DNA of 61,169 bases from Catenulispora pinistramenti (GCF_018274385.1 NZ_JAAFYZ010000037.1:1-61169); one strand, 5' to 3'. Counted from the stretch's first letter, positions 45,092-56,050 are shown. Numbers and translations: made by a program. Notes: generated by a model not told the origin, from the letters alone.

Positions 45092-45186
45092 ATGATTGAT
45101 TCCCGGCCAGGCGCCGCTACTGTGCCCTTGGCAGCCAGAGGCTGCGTGACGTTTCGCGCCGGTACCCCCAGGAATCAATCATCTAG
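45088..45186. repeat. 99-bp inverted-repeat element before purB
   Basis: CTAGATGATTGATTCC (45088-45103) is exactly complementary to GGAATCAATCATCTAG (45171-45186). The 67 bp inside contain a smaller perfect hairpin GCAGCC-AGA-GGCTGC. The left arm overlaps the stop codon of the GT-C gene, and the element ends about 107 bp before purB. AT-rich, CTAG-ended arms stand out in this DNA. It could be a small mobile-type repeat or an RNA stem-loop that separates the two genes. Confidence 0.75.
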
Positions 45187-45292
45187 GACCCAGATCACAC
45201 CGGCCCTGACCTGCGACGGTTACAAAGGTGCGCAGCCGCCTGGGAGAATCGGGTGTCAAGACCTCCCGCTGACTCCCAGGAAGGCCGCCGCC

Positions 45293-46603
<1,311 letters not shown>

Positions 46604-46727
46604 GGTCGAGTGAGTGGTCGGCTGGTAGGCGACTGGCGCTTGGCTGCCAGTCGGCTGAGGTGAGTGAGCTGATCTCGGGGTAGCGCCCCAGGGTGCCGGG
46701 GTCCGGCGCGAATGGTGCCAGGCCGGG

Positions 46728-46763
46728 AAGCGGCTGTCAGACGGTGTCTGGCAGCCGCTTTCG
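46728..46763 (+). terminator. Intrinsic terminator after purB
   Basis: Stem AAGCGGCTG/CAGCCGCTT, extended inside by CAGAC/GTCTG, followed by TTTCGCG. It is the main feature of the 328-bp gene-free stretch 46604-46931, which otherwise holds the parS-like site and the TGGCACC boxes. Confidence 0.8.
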
Positions 46764-46793
46764 CGTTCCCGGCGCCGGTCATTTTGTGAGGGA

Positions 46794-46809
46794 TGTTTCG
46801 CGTGAAACA
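46794..46809. promoter_or_regulatory. Near-consensus parS (ParB-binding) site
   Basis: TGTTTCGCGTGAAACA differs at one base (G for A, position 7) from the bacterial parS consensus TGTTTCACGTGAAACA. The match extends to 20 bp, GAT...ATC, with that one break. Known parS sites cluster near oriC and nucleate ParB. None of the genes here (dnaA, parAB) suggests oriC is within the window, so this would be an outlying site or a different palindrome. Confidence 0.6.
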
Positions 46810-46816
46810 TCGCCGA

Positions 46817-46925
46817 TGGCACCTCCGTGGCGCCCGTGGCACCAGCGATGGCACCACTCCTGAGCTGCGGGCGAGCCAGCATGAGCCAAGATGGCTTGCC
46901 AATGGCACCAAAGTGGTGCCATATT
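46817..46925 (+). promoter_or_regulatory. TGGCACC box array and promoter of the RHH-DUF4097-ABC operon
   Basis: Boxes TGGCACC occur at 46817, 46837 and 46849, with TGGCGCC at 46828. A perfect palindrome, TGGCACCA-AAG-TGGTGCCA, is at 46903-46921. The palindrome fills the spacer of a likely promoter (-35 TTGCCA at 46896, 18-bp spacer, -10 CATATT at 46920), so a bound protein would block RNA polymerase. The ATG follows six bases after the -10, giving a leaderless or nearly leaderless mRNA, in line with the lack of a ribosome site. The likely binder is the RHH protein encoded next. Confidence 0.7.
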
Positions 46926-46931
46926 TGAGCC

Positions 46932-47462
46932 ATGGAACTCACCCAGTACGTCGAATACCTCCGCCGGGAGCTGACGACAGCGGCTGAGGTCGGCGGTGAG
47001 GCGGCCCGCGACCTCGCCGACCGCCTGCTTCCGCCGCTCGACGCCGCGGTGCGTCTCACGCTGCTCGAAGCGTTGTCCGCGGCTGCCGAGGAGATCTCCG
47101 CCGAGCTTGCGCCGGGGTCGGTGGACGTCCGGCTGCGCGGCGGGAACGCCGGGTTCGTCGTGACGCCGCCGGCCGCGGCCGAGCCCGAGGCCGCGCCCGG
47201 CCCCGCGGTCCCCGCCGATGTACGGCTGCCCCTCGCCGAGGGCGACGACGCCGCCATGGTGCGGATCAACCTGCGGCTGCCGTCGAGCCTCAAGGGCCTG
47301 ATCGAGGACGCGGCGGCGGCCACCGGGCTGTCGGTCAACGGCTGGATCGTGCGGGCCGCGGCCGCCGGGCTGGCCAACGAGGGCCGCGGCGGCGGGCGCC
47401 CCTCCTCCTCGCAGAAATCCCGCGGGATCGTCGGCGAGAGCTACAGCGGCTGGGCCCGCTGA
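46932..47462 (+). CDS. Ribbon-helix-helix DNA-binding protein
   Basis: 176 residues. The N-terminal half (about 1-75) is helical (MELTQYVEYLRRELTTAAEV, RLLPPLDAAVRLTLLEALSA) and likely oligomerises. After a Pro/Ala linker comes a ribbon-helix-helix/HicB-antitoxin-like motif at about 109-146 (MVRINLRLPSSLKGLIEDAA, GLSVNGWIVRAAAAGL). No toxin gene is adjacent. Instead it leads a cluster with DUF4097 and an ABC exporter, so it probably autoregulates and controls that operon through the TGGCACCA palindrome upstream. Likely translated from a leaderless message. Confidence 0.82.
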   Translation: MELTQYVEYLRRELTTAAEVGGEAARDLADRLLPPLDAAVRLTLLEALSAAAEEISAELAPGSVDVRLRGGNAGFVVTPPAAAEPEAAPGPAVPADVRLPLAEGDDAAMVRINLRLPSSLKGLIEDAAAATGLSVNGWIVRAAAAGLANEGRGGGRPSSSQKSRGIVGESYSGWAR

Positions 47463-47527
47463 CCTTCACGAGGCGAAGTACGCGCCACCCGCGCCGCCCG
47501 AGCAAGCCGAGCAACCTGGCAAGAGCA

Positions 47528-47570
47528 AAGCCATCAGCGCAAAGCCAGCAAAGCCAGCAAAGCCAGCAGA
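47528..47570 (+). repeat. 9-bp tandem repeats in the RHH-DUF4097 gap
   Basis: Four to five copies of AGCAAAGCC-type units between the RHH stop and the DUF4097 ATG. The gap is 132 bp and otherwise empty. It does not code and forms no clear hairpin. Confidence 0.5.
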
Positions 47571-47594
47571 GCCACCAGACCAAAGGATTCCCCC

Positions 47595-48485
47595 ATGTCT
47601 CCGTCGACCTTCGACACCCCGTCCCCGATCACCGTCGTCCTGGACCTCTACGTCGCCGACGTCCGCATCGCCGCCGCCGACCGCGCCGACACCGTGGTCG
47701 AGGTCCGTCCGAGCGACCCGAACAAGGCCGCCGACGTCAAGGCCGCCGAGAACACCACCGTCGAGTACGACGCGGCGACCGGCACGCTGACCGTCGTCAG
47801 CCGCAAGCCGCGCAACCGGTTCGTCAACTTCAGCTCCCGGCGCCCGGAGTCGATCGACCTGGTCCTGGAGCTGCCCACCGACTCCGACCTGCGGGGCGAG
47901 GCCGAGATCGGCGACATCCAGTCGGTCGGCGTGCTCGGCACGGTCCAGCTCAAGACCGGCCTGGGGACCGTGCGGCTGGCCCAGACCGGCCCGCTGAAGC
48001 TGCGCAACGGCCTCGGCGAGACCTCGGTGGACGAGGTCAGCGGGGCCGCCGAGGTGAGCAGCGGGTCCGGTGTGATCCAGCTCGGCGCGGTGGACGGCAC
48101 CGCCGACGTGTCCAGCGACAACGGCAAGGTGCGGGTCGGCGTCGTGACCGGCCCGGCGGTGGTGAAGTCCTCGAACGGCGCGGTGTACGTGGACCGCGCC
48201 CTGTCCGACCTGACCGCCTCCACCTCCAACGGCGAGGTGCGGGTCGGCGAGGTGGTGCGCGGCAAGGTGTCCGCCACCTCCAAGAACGGCTCGGTCGAGG
48301 TCGGCGTGCGGGACGGCAGCGCGGCCTGGCTGGACCTGAACGCCGGGGTCGGCCGGGTCTACAACGGGCTCGACACCGCCGACGCGCCCGAGGCCGGGGA
48401 GCCGGTGGACAAGGTCGAGGTCCACGCGGACACCAAGCTCGGCGACGTCACCATCCGCCGGACCCCGCGCCTGGATGAGGAGTGA
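47595..48485 (+). CDS. DUF4097-family beta-helix protein
   Basis: 296 residues, soluble: no signal peptide or membrane segment. The body (about residue 15-285) is a run of short beta strands turning on SNG, SGSG and KNG motifs (VSSGSGVIQLGAVDGTADVS, SSNGAVYVDRALSDLT, SKNGSVEVGVRDG), the repeated DUF4097 pattern, as in proteins next to regulators or transporters. Its last codons overlap the ABC ATPase start. The ABC exporter and this gene are probably one functional unit under the RHH protein, but its role is unknown. Contrast the membrane-anchored DUF4097 protein at 22316. Confidence 0.85.
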   Translation: MSPSTFDTPSPITVVLDLYVADVRIAAADRADTVVEVRPSDPNKAADVKAAENTTVEYDAATGTLTVVSRKPRNRFVNFSSRRPESIDLVLELPTDSDLRGEAEIGDIQSVGVLGTVQLKTGLGTVRLAQTGPLKLRNGLGETSVDEVSGAAEVSSGSGVIQLGAVDGTADVSSDNGKVRVGVVTGPAVVKSSNGAVYVDRALSDLTASTSNGEVRVGEVVRGKVSATSKNGSVEVGVRDGSAAWLDLNAGVGRVYNGLDTADAPEAGEPVDKVEVHADTKLGDVTIRRTPRLDEE

Positions 48486-49474
48486 GGACCGTGACGATCC
48501 CCCCGCAGAACAGCTCGGCCGCCGCCGCGAACCCGGCGCCCGCGAACCCGGCCCCGGCGATCTCCGCCCGCGGCCTGCGCAAGTCCTTCGGCGCCAACGC
48601 CGTGCTCGACGGCATCGACCTGACCGTGCCGGCCGGCACCATCCTGGCCCTGCTCGGCCCGAACGGGGCCGGCAAGACCACCGCGGTCCACCTGCTGACC
48701 ACCTACCTGCGTCCGGACGCCGGCGACATCCGCATCACCGGGCACGACCCGGCGAAGAACCCGCAGGCGGTGCGGCGCGCGATCGGCGTCACCGGCCAGT
48801 TCTCCGCGGTCGACGGCTACCTCACCGGCCGCGAGAACCTGATGCTGATGGCCGACCTGCACCTGCTGCCGCCGGCGGTCGGCCGGCGCCGGGTCGAGGA
48901 CCTGCTGGCCCGGTTCGAGCTGACCGAGGCGGCCGACAAGACGGCGGCCACCTACTCCGGCGGCATGAAGCGCAAGCTGGACCTGGCGATGACCCTGGTC
49001 GGCGACCCGAAGGTGATCTTCCTCGACGAGCCGACCACGGGCCTGGACCCGCGCAGCCGCCGGGTGATGTGGGGCATCATCCGCGGGCTGGCCGCGGAGG
49101 GTAGGACCATCCTGCTGACGACCCAGTACCTGGAGGAGGCCGACCAGCTGGCGCACCGGGTCGCCGTGCTGGACGGCGGGCGGATCGTCGCCGAGGGGAC
49201 GCCGGCCGAGCTCAAGAAGCGCATCCCCGGCGGGCACATCGAGCTGACCTTCGCCGACCGGACCGAACTCGACGCCGCGGCGTCCGTCCTGGCCTCGATC
49301 GGCCGCGACGACGACACGCTCACCCTGCAATTGGCCGGAGACGGCCGGATCGGCACGCTGCGGACCCTGCTGCGGCAGCTGGACGACGCCTCGGTCGAGG
49401 TCGAGGCGCTGGCGGTGCACACCCCCGACCTCGACGACGTGTTCTTCGCCCTGACCGGCCAGAAGGGAGCCTGA
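48482..49474 (+). CDS. ABC exporter ATP-binding protein, DrrA-like
   Basis: 330 residues from the GTG at 48482, which overlaps the DUF4097 stop; a GTG at 48491 with a better-spaced GAGGAG is an equal option and would remove three residues. Complete nucleotide-binding domain: Walker A LGPNGAGKTTAVHLL, signature TYSGGMKRKLDLAM, Walker B VIFLDEPTTGLD, followed by a C-terminal domain of the daunorubicin-resistance type. It pairs with the ABC-2 permease that starts two bases after its stop. Probable drug or metabolite export. Confidence 0.93.
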   Translation: MRTVTIPPQNSSAAAANPAPANPAPAISARGLRKSFGANAVLDGIDLTVPAGTILALLGPNGAGKTTAVHLLTTYLRPDAGDIRITGHDPAKNPQAVRRAIGVTGQFSAVDGYLTGRENLMLMADLHLLPPAVGRRRVEDLLARFELTEAADKTAATYSGGMKRKLDLAMTLVGDPKVIFLDEPTTGLDPRSRRVMWGIIRGLAAEGRTILLTTQYLEEADQLAHRVAVLDGGRIVAEGTPAELKKRIPGGHIELTFADRTELDAAASVLASIGRDDDTLTLQLAGDGRIGTLRTLLRQLDDASVEVEALAVHTPDLDDVFFALTGQKGA

Positions 49475-49476
49475 CC

Positions 49477-50322
49477 ATGAGCGTCATGACCGCCACGACA
49501 CTGGCCGACAGCGTCGACACCCGTTCATACGCCTGGATCCACGCCCGGATCATGTTGCGCCGCAACCTGCGGCACCTGCAGCGCTATCCGTCGCTGACCC
49601 TGATGGTCATGCTGATGCCGCTGGTCTTCCTGCTGTTGTTCGTCTACGTCTTCGGCGGGACCCTCGGCTCCGGCCTCGGCAGCGGGACCCCGGTCGGGGT
49701 GCACGGCGGCCGCCAGGCCTACGCCGCCTACGTCGCCCCGGCGATCATCGTGATGGCGGTGGCCGCGGCGGCTCAGGGCACGGCGATCGCCGTGGCCCAG
49801 GACATGTCCGAGGGCATCATCGCCCGCTTCCGGACCATGGCCGTCGCGCGGTCGTCGGTGCTGACCGGGCATGTCGTCGCCGCCGCGATCCAGACGATGG
49901 TCGGGGTCACCGTGGTCACCCTGGCCGCGATCGCCGTCGGTTTCCGCCCGCACGCCAACGTGGCCGAGTGGTTCGCCGCGATCGGTGTGGTCCTGTTGCT
50001 GACCTTCGCCATCACCTGGCTCTGTGTGGGCCTCGGACTGTCGGCCAAGAGCGTGGAGACGGCCAGCAACTCGCCGATGTTCCTCATGCTCCTGCCCTTC
50101 CTGAGCAGCGGCTTCGTCCCGACCGACTCGCTGCCGACCGGGATGCGCTGGTTCTCCGAGTACGAGCCCTTCACCCCGGTCAACGAGACCCTGCGCGGGC
50201 TGCTGACCGGCACCGGGATCGGGGACAACCTGGTCATCACGCTGGCCTGGTGCCTCGGCGTCGCGGTGCTCTCCTACGCCTGGTCGCGGCGGCTGTACGA
50301 GCGGGAGCCGAAGGCGGGCTGA
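49477..50322 (+). CDS. ABC-2 type permease, DrrB-like
   Basis: 281 residues with six hydrophobic segments. Begins with a short cytoplasmic N-terminus and ARIMLRRNLRHLQRYPSLTL, then FVYVFGGTLGSG, a loop, and a C-terminal PFLSSGFVPTDSLPTGMRWF segment typical of ABC-2 permeases of the antibiotic-export kind. Directly downstream of its ATPase. The pair plus the RHH and DUF4097 proteins forms a four-gene operon. Substrate unknown. Confidence 0.92.
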   Translation: MSVMTATTLADSVDTRSYAWIHARIMLRRNLRHLQRYPSLTLMVMLMPLVFLLLFVYVFGGTLGSGLGSGTPVGVHGGRQAYAAYVAPAIIVMAVAAAAQGTAIAVAQDMSEGIIARFRTMAVARSSVLTGHVVAAAIQTMVGVTVVTLAAIAVGFRPHANVAEWFAAIGVVLLLTFAITWLCVGLGLSAKSVETASNSPMFLMLLPFLSSGFVPTDSLPTGMRWFSEYEPFTPVNETLRGLLTGTGIGDNLVITLAWCLGVAVLSYAWSRRLYEREPKAG

Positions 50323-50401
50323 GACCGGGCCGCGGGCGAGGCGAGGGTAAGGCGGTCCGGGCCGCGGAGGGGTCGGCCCGGACCGCCGGTAGGCTGAGCG
50401 C

Positions 50402-51289
50402 GTGATCACCGGCCTGAACCACATCGCCAGCGGCAAGATCCGCGACCTCTACGCGGTCGGGGACGATCTGCTGCTCGTCGCCTCGGACAAGATCTCCGCC
50501 TTCGACTACGTGCTGGAGACGGAGATCCCCGACAAGGGGCGGATCCTGACCCAGCTGTCCATGTGGTGGTTCCGGCAGCTGGCCGATCTGGTGCCGAACC
50601 ACGTGCTGACCGCGGACGTCGAGGAGTTCCCGGCCGAGCTGGCGTCCCACAAGGACGAGCTGCGCGGCCGGGCGATGCTGTGCCGGAAGCTGAACATGGT
50701 GGAAGTGGAGTGCGTGGCCCGCGGCTACCTCACCGGTTCCGGGCTCGCCGAGTACGAGCAGAACGGCACCGCGAACGGCGTGAAGCTGCCGCCCGGGCTG
50801 GTCGACGGCTCGCGGCTGGACCGGCCGATCTTCACCCCGGCGATGAAGGGCGAGCTCGGGGCGCACGACGAGAACGTCAGCTTCGACGTGATGGCCGAGC
50901 GGATCGCCGACCCGGAACTGGCCGCGCACCTGAAAGACCTGACGCTGGCCGTCTACTCGCGGGCCCGCGAGATCGCCGAGGAGCGCGGGATCATCCTGGC
51001 GGACACCAAGTTCGAGTTCGGCCGGCTGCGCGGCGGCACCCTGGTCCTCGCCGACGAGGCGCTGACCCCGGACTCCTCGCGGTTCTGGCCGGCCGACGAG
51101 TGGAAGCCGGGCCGGGCCCAGCCCTCGTTCGACAAGCAGTACGTGCGGGACTGGCTGGTCTCCCCGGCCTCCGGCTGGGACCGCGAGTCCGACACCCCGC
51201 CGCCGGCCCTGCCGGAGCAGGTCGTGCAGGCCACCCGGGCCCGGTACGTCGAGGCCTACGAACGGCTCACCGGCGAGGAATTCGTCTAG
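50402..51289 (+). CDS. purC: SAICAR synthase
   Basis: 295 residues, ATP-dependent ligation of aspartate to CAIR. Conserved SGKIRDLYAVGDDLLLVASD, the SAFDYVLETEIPDKG region, ECVARGYLTGSGLAEYE, and the ATP site around ILADTKFEFG. Start is the GTG at 50402. Plain member of the family; the TDT transporter follows 98 bp downstream. Confidence 0.96.
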   Translation: MITGLNHIASGKIRDLYAVGDDLLLVASDKISAFDYVLETEIPDKGRILTQLSMWWFRQLADLVPNHVLTADVEEFPAELASHKDELRGRAMLCRKLNMVEVECVARGYLTGSGLAEYEQNGTANGVKLPPGLVDGSRLDRPIFTPAMKGELGAHDENVSFDVMAERIADPELAAHLKDLTLAVYSRAREIAEERGIILADTKFEFGRLRGGTLVLADEALTPDSSRFWPADEWKPGRAQPSFDKQYVRDWLVSPASGWDRESDTPPPALPEQVVQATRARYVEAYERLTGEEFV

Positions 51290-51386
51290 GAATCGCAGCT
51301 CAGAGCGCCGGGTCATAGAAGACCTCTATGACCTCATGCCTGATTGGGGTCTAGTCCGGCCCGGCCGTGCGGGGCAGGCTGGAGGC

Positions 51387-52499
51387 ATGGACATCTTCCG
51401 CCATATCGGCCCCAACTGGTATGCCTCGGTCATGGGCACGGCGATCATCGCCAACGCCGGGGCCGGGCTGCCCGGTTTCCAGCGGGGCTGGCCCCGCACG
51501 GCGGTCACCGTGGTCTGGGCCGCTGCTCTGCTCTGGCTCGCGATGGTTCTGCTCGCCCGCGCCGCGCACTGGCGCTGGCACGCCGACCAAGCCCGCCGCG
51601 ACCTCCTCGACCCGGCGGTCGCCCCGTTCTACGGCTGCCTGTCGATGGCGCTGACCGCCGTTTCGGCCGGGACGATGATCGTCGGCCGGGACTGGATCGG
51701 CACCGGGGCCGCGCTCGGGCTGGCCTGGACGCTGTGGCTGGTCGGCACCGTGATCGGCCTGGCCACGACCGTCGTCGTGCCCTATCTGATGATGACCCGG
51801 CACCAGATCGCCGAAGGCAGCGCCGCCCCGGCCTGGCTGCTGCCGATCGTCGCGCCGATGGTCTCGGCCGCCACCGGACCGCAGCTGATCCCGCACGTCG
51901 CGGCCGGGCAACTCCGCGAGACGATGCTGCTGGGCTGCTACGCGATGTTCGGCGTCAGCCTGCTGGCGACCATGATCATCCTGCCGGTGGTGTTCTCCAA
52001 GCTGGTGCACCACAAGGTCGGCGCGGCCGTCGCCGCCCCCGGTCTGTTCCTGGTCCTCGGCCCGCTCGGGCAGTCGGTGACAGCGGTGAACAACCTGGCC
52101 GACGTGGGGCGGGGCGCCGTGAGCCCGCAGCTGGCGGCGGCGCTGAAGCCGTTCGCCGTGCTCTACGGCGTTCCGGTGCTCGGCTTCGCGATGATCTGGC
52201 TGGCCCTGGCCTTGCTGATCGTGGCCGAGGTGGCCAGGCGGGGCCTGCCGTTCGCACTGACCTGGTGGGCGCTCACCTTCCCGGTGGGAACCTGTGTGAC
52301 CGGGGCCACCGGACTGTGGCACCACACCGGGCTGACCGCTTACGCGTGGCTGGCCTGCGGGCTCTACGCGCTGCTCGTCGGGTTCTGGGCCGTGACGGCG
52401 GTCCGCACGGTGCGCGGCACCCTCACGGGTGAGCTCGTCAGCAGGCGTCCGGAAGCACGCATCGCCCCCGGTAGAATCGGGATCACCGCCATCCAGTAG
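51387..52499 (+). CDS. TDT-family transporter (TehA/SLAC1-like)
   Basis: 370 residues from the ATG at 51387 (GGAGGC upstream). About ten helices and the family opening [20 protein letters not shown], with the conserved [16 protein letters not shown] region. Members export tellurite, malate or small anions. The earlier in-frame start at 51336 adds Arg/Gly-rich sequence. Between purC and purS on the same strand, with 42 bp before the purS start; no clear link to purines. Confidence 0.88.
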   Translation: MDIFRHIGPNWYASVMGTAIIANAGAGLPGFQRGWPRTAVTVVWAAALLWLAMVLLARAAHWRWHADQARRDLLDPAVAPFYGCLSMALTAVSAGTMIVGRDWIGTGAALGLAWTLWLVGTVIGLATTVVVPYLMMTRHQIAEGSAAPAWLLPIVAPMVSAATGPQLIPHVAAGQLRETMLLGCYAMFGVSLLATMIILPVVFSKLVHHKVGAAVAAPGLFLVLGPLGQSVTAVNNLADVGRGAVSPQLAAALKPFAVLYGVPVLGFAMIWLALALLIVAEVARRGLPFALTWWALTFPVGTCVTGATGLWHHTGLTAYAWLACGLYALLVGFWAVTAVRTVRGTLTGELVSRRPEARIAPGRIGITAIQ

Positions 52500-52541
52500 C
52501 CCCGGCGCGGACGTGCCGGCGCTGAAGCAATGGGAGTACCT

Positions 52542-52826
52542 GTGGCCCGCGTCCTCGTCGACGTCATGCTCAAGCCCGAGATCCTCGACCCCCAGGGCCA
52601 GGCGGTGCAGCGCGCACTTCCTCGAATGGGCTTCGACTCCGTCACCAACGTCCGCCAGGGCAAGCGCTTCGAGCTGGAGCTCGCGGACGCCGATCCGGCC
52701 ACCCTGCGGGCCACCGCCGAGCAGATGGCCGAGAAGCTGCTCGCCAACACCGTCATCGAGGACTTCAAGGTCACGGTGCTCCCGGCCGACGCCGGCGACA
52801 CCGACAACCGGGCCGAGAGCGCCTGA
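52542..52826 (+). CDS. purS: Phosphoribosylformylglycinamidine synthase subunit PurS
   Basis: 94 residues from the GTG at 52542 (GGGAG five bases upstream), giving the usual [20 protein letters not shown] opening; the ATG at 52530 is too early. Small subunit that bridges PurQ and PurL in the FGAM synthase complex. Overlaps purQ by one base (TGATG). Confidence 0.95.
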   Translation: MARVLVDVMLKPEILDPQGQAVQRALPRMGFDSVTNVRQGKRFELELADADPATLRATAEQMAEKLLANTVIEDFKVTVLPADAGDTDNRAESA

Positions 52827-53530
52827 TGCCCGCCCGCATCGGCGTCGTCACCTTCCCCGGCACCCTGGACGACCAGCAGGCGCTGCGCGCCGCCGCGGCG
52901 GTCGGGGCCGAGCCGGTGGCGCTCTGGCACAAGGACAGGGACCTGCACCAGGTGGACGCGGTCGTGCTCCCGGGCGGGTTCTCCTACGGCGACTACCTGC
53001 GCGCCGGGGCCATCGCCCGGTTCTCTCCGGTGATGGACACGATCATCGACGCGGCCCGCGGCGGCCTGCCGGTCCTGGGCATCTGCAACGGCTTCCAGGT
53101 GCTGTGCGAGGCGCACCTGCTGGAAGGCGCGATGATCCGCAACGGCGACCTGCACTTCATCAACCGCGACGTCGCCCTGCGGATCGAGAACAACCGCACG
53201 GCGTGGACCTCGGACTACGAGGCCGGGGCGCAGGCGGTCATCCCGATCAAGAACGTGGACGGCCGCTTCGTCGCCGACGAGCGCACGCTCGACGCGCTGG
53301 AGGCCGAGGGCCGGGTGCTGGCCCGCTACCTGGCCAACCCGAACGGCGCCGCGCGGGACATCGCCGGGATCACGAACGCCGCCGGGAACGTGGTCGGCCT
53401 GATGCCGCACCCCGAGTACGCCATCGACGAGCTGACCGGCCCCGCTGGGTTCATCGAGAATCGCAGGGTCCCGGGCACCGACGGCCTGCCGTTCTTCACC
53501 TCGATCCTCAAGAGCTTGGTTTCCGCATGA
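52826..53530 (+). CDS. purQ: FGAM synthase glutaminase subunit PurQ
   Basis: 234 residues, class I glutamine amidotransferase that supplies ammonia to PurL. Catalytic triad: Cys87 in GICNGFQVL, and His195 and Glu197 in MPHPEYAI. Oxyanion strand [13 protein letters not shown] is normal. Overlaps purS by one base and purL by four (ATGA), so the three subunits are made in step. Confidence 0.97.
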   Translation: MPARIGVVTFPGTLDDQQALRAAAAVGAEPVALWHKDRDLHQVDAVVLPGGFSYGDYLRAGAIARFSPVMDTIIDAARGGLPVLGICNGFQVLCEAHLLEGAMIRNGDLHFINRDVALRIENNRTAWTSDYEAGAQAVIPIKNVDGRFVADERTLDALEAEGRVLARYLANPNGAARDIAGITNAAGNVVGLMPHPEYAIDELTGPAGFIENRRVPGTDGLPFFTSILKSLVSA

Positions 53531-55908
53531 GTACCGGTCACGTCTCCGACCAGCCTTTCGACACCACCTCGGTGTTCGAGGACACCGCGGTCGCGTTCGA
53601 CACCGTCGCCAAGGCCGCCGCGACGCCGGAAGCGAAGCAGCCGTACCGCGAACTCGGCATGACCGAGGACGAGTACCTGCGCGTCCGCGAGATCCTGGGC
53701 CGCCGCCCCAGCTCCTCGGAGCTGGCGATGTACTCGGTCATGTGGTCCGAGCACTGCTCCTACAAGTCCTCCCGGGTACACCTGAAGCAGTTCGGCGAGA
53801 AGGCCCCGAAGACCGCCGCGCTGCTGGTCGGCCCGGGCGAGAACGCCGGTGTCGTGGACGTCGGCGAGGGCCTGGCCGTCACCTTCAAGGTGGAGTCGCA
53901 CAATCACCCCTCCTATGTCGAGCCGTACCAGGGCGCGGCGACCGGGGTCGGCGGCATCGTGCGCGACATCCTCACCATGGGCGCGCGGCCGATCGCGGTC
54001 ATGGACCCGCTGCGGTTCGGTCCGGCCGAGGCCCCCGACACCGCGCGGGTGCTGCCCGGCGTGGTGGCCGGGGTCGGCGGCTACGGCAACTGCCTGGGCG
54101 TGCCGAACATCGGCGGCGAGATCGTCTTCGACCCCTGCTACCTGGGCAACCCGCTGGTGAACGCGCTGTGTGTGGGCGTCATGCGGGCCGACGAGATCAA
54201 GCTGGCCAAGGCCCCGGGGCCCGGCAACCAGGTGATCCTGTTCGGCGCCCGCACCGGCGGCGACGGCATCGGCGGCGCCTCGGTGCTGGCCAGTGCCACC
54301 TTCGACGAGGACGGCCCGGCCAAGCGGCCCAGCGTCCAGGTCGGCGACCCGTTCATGGAGAAGGTGCTCATCGAGTGCTGCCTGGAGATCTTCGCGGCCG
54401 ACCTGGTCGTGGGCATCCAGGACCTGGGCGCGGCCGGGCTCACCTGCTCCACCACCGAGCTGGCCGCGGCCGGCACCGGCGGGATGGACGTGTGGCTGGA
54501 CCGGGCTCCGCTGCGCGACTCGACGCTGACCCCTGAGGAAGTCCTCATGTCGGAGTCGCAGGAGCGGATGATGGCCGTGGTCGAGCCGGCCAAGGTCGAG
54601 GCCTTCCTGGCGGTCTGCGAGAAGTGGGACGTCACCGCCACCGCGCTCGGCGAGGTCACCGATACCGGCCGGCTGCGCATGTGGTGGCACGGCGAGGTCA
54701 TCGTGGACGTGCCGCCGCGCACCCTGGCCCACGAGGGCCCGGTGTACAACCGGCCGTTCGCGCGGCCGGAGTGGCAGGACGCGCTCCAGGCCGACGTGCC
54801 GACCGCGGCCCGGCTGCGGCGGCCGGCGAGCGCCGACGAGCTGCGCGAGACCCTGGTGAACCTGGTCGGCTCGCCGAACCTGGCCGACAAGACCTGGGCC
54901 CTGGAGCAGTACGACCACCGGGTCCAGGGCAACACGGTCCTCGGCCACGGCGAGGACTCCGGCATGGTGCGGCTGGACGCGGCGCTGCCGGGCACCTCGC
55001 TCGGCGTCGCGCTGTCCACCGACGGCAACGGCCGGTTCGCCAAGCTCGACCCCTACGCCGGCGCGCAGCTGGCGCTGGCCGAGGCCTACCGCAACGTGGC
55101 CGCCACCGGCGCCCGGCCGCTGGCCGTCACCGACTGCCTGAACTTCGGCTCGCCGGAGGACCCGGACGTCATGTGGCAGTTCGCCGAGGCCTGTCGCGGC
55201 CTGGCCGACGCCTGCCTGGAGCTGGGGACCCCGGTCACCGGCGGCAACGTGTCGTTCTACAACCAGACCGGCGAGGTGAACATCCACCCGACCCCGGTGG
55301 TCGGCGTCCTCGGCGTGATCGACGACGTCGACCGCCGCACCCGCAGCGCTTTCGAGCGCGAGGGCGAGATCCTGCTGCTGCTCGGCGACACCCGCGACGA
55401 GTTCGGCGGCTCGGAATGGGCGCACGAGGTCCACGGCCACCTCGGCGGCCTGCCCCCGCGCCTGGACCTGCACCGCGAGAAGGTCCTCGGCGAGGTCCTG
55501 ATCGCCGGCTCCCGCGACGGCATGCTCTCCGCCGCGCACGACCTGTCCGACGGCGGCCTGGCCCAGGCGGTCGTCGAGAGCTGCCTGCGCGGCGGCCACG
55601 GCGCCCGCCTGGTCCTGCCGGAGACGGACGCGGACGGGAACCCGCTGGACCCGTTCGTCGCGCTGTTCGCCGAGTCGGCGGGGCGCGCGGTGGTCGCGGT
55701 GCCGCGCAGCGAGGAACTGCGGTTCACGGACATGTGCGTGGCGCGCGGTTTGCCCGTGGCGCGGGTCGGCGTCGTGGACGGCACAGTGCTCTCGGGTGAG
55801 GCGGTGCTGGAGGTGCAGGGGCAATTCACGGTGCCGCTGACGGAGCTGCGGACGGCGCACGAGGGGCCGTTCCGGAAGCTGTTCGGGCACTCGGTGGTCG
55901 ACGCCTGA
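53527..55908 (+). CDS. purL: FGAM synthase large subunit PurL
   Basis: 793 residues, the small PurL type that works with separate PurS and PurQ. ATP-dependent conversion of FGAR to FGAM. Conserved [34 protein letters not shown], the ATP/Mg region CTEXPATTERN-free [15 protein letters not shown], and [20 protein letters not shown] in the second half. Last gene of the purSQL cluster; a long hairpin terminator lies about 60 bp after it. Confidence 0.97.
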   Translation: MSTGHVSDQPFDTTSVFEDTAVAFDTVAKAAATPEAKQPYRELGMTEDEYLRVREILGRRPSSSELAMYSVMWSEHCSYKSSRVHLKQFGEKAPKTAALLVGPGENAGVVDVGEGLAVTFKVESHNHPSYVEPYQGAATGVGGIVRDILTMGARPIAVMDPLRFGPAEAPDTARVLPGVVAGVGGYGNCLGVPNIGGEIVFDPCYLGNPLVNALCVGVMRADEIKLAKAPGPGNQVILFGARTGGDGIGGASVLASATFDEDGPAKRPSVQVGDPFMEKVLIECCLEIFAADLVVGIQDLGAAGLTCSTTELAAAGTGGMDVWLDRAPLRDSTLTPEEVLMSESQERMMAVVEPAKVEAFLAVCEKWDVTATALGEVTDTGRLRMWWHGEVIVDVPPRTLAHEGPVYNRPFARPEWQDALQADVPTAARLRRPASADELRETLVNLVGSPNLADKTWALEQYDHRVQGNTVLGHGEDSGMVRLDAALPGTSLGVALSTDGNGRFAKLDPYAGAQLALAEAYRNVAATGARPLAVTDCLNFGSPEDPDVMWQFAEACRGLADACLELGTPVTGGNVSFYNQTGEVNIHPTPVVGVLGVIDDVDRRTRSAFEREGEILLLLGDTRDEFGGSEWAHEVHGHLGGLPPRLDLHREKVLGEVLIAGSRDGMLSAAHDLSDGGLAQAVVESCLRGGHGARLVLPETDADGNPLDPFVALFAESAGRAVVAVPRSEELRFTDMCVARGLPVARVGVVDGTVLSGEAVLEVQGQFTVPLTELRTAHEGPFRKLFGHSVVDA

Positions 55909-55965
55909 TGATCGGTACCTGATGACAGCTGCCTGACGGTAGACGTCTGACGTAGCAAAATACGC

Positions 55966-55998
55966 TAAGGGACCCCTGCTCAGCAGGGGTCCCTTAGC
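55966..55998 (+). terminator. Terminator hairpin after purL
   Basis: A perfect 16-bp stem, left arm CTAAGGGACCCCTGCT, with a single C between the arms. There is no U-run after it (CTATACC), so it may work as a factor-assisted or bidirectional stop; the right arm is the exact complement of the left. Confidence 0.75.
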
Positions 55999-56050
55999 TA
56001 TACCGTTCGATCTCTCATCTCGTCATTCTCACCCTGGGGAGGGTGCGCCT

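Noticed and set aside
46932..47462. HicAB-type toxin-antitoxin pair
   Set aside because: The RHH part fits an antitoxin-like fold, but there is no toxin gene next to it; the neighbours are DUF4097 and ABC genes.
53326..55890. Long open frame (854 codons) on the minus strand opposite purL
   Set aside because: It is antisense to purL and parts of purQ, with His/Arg/Gly/Val-rich composition and no ribosome site. Long antisense frames are common in G+C-rich genes.
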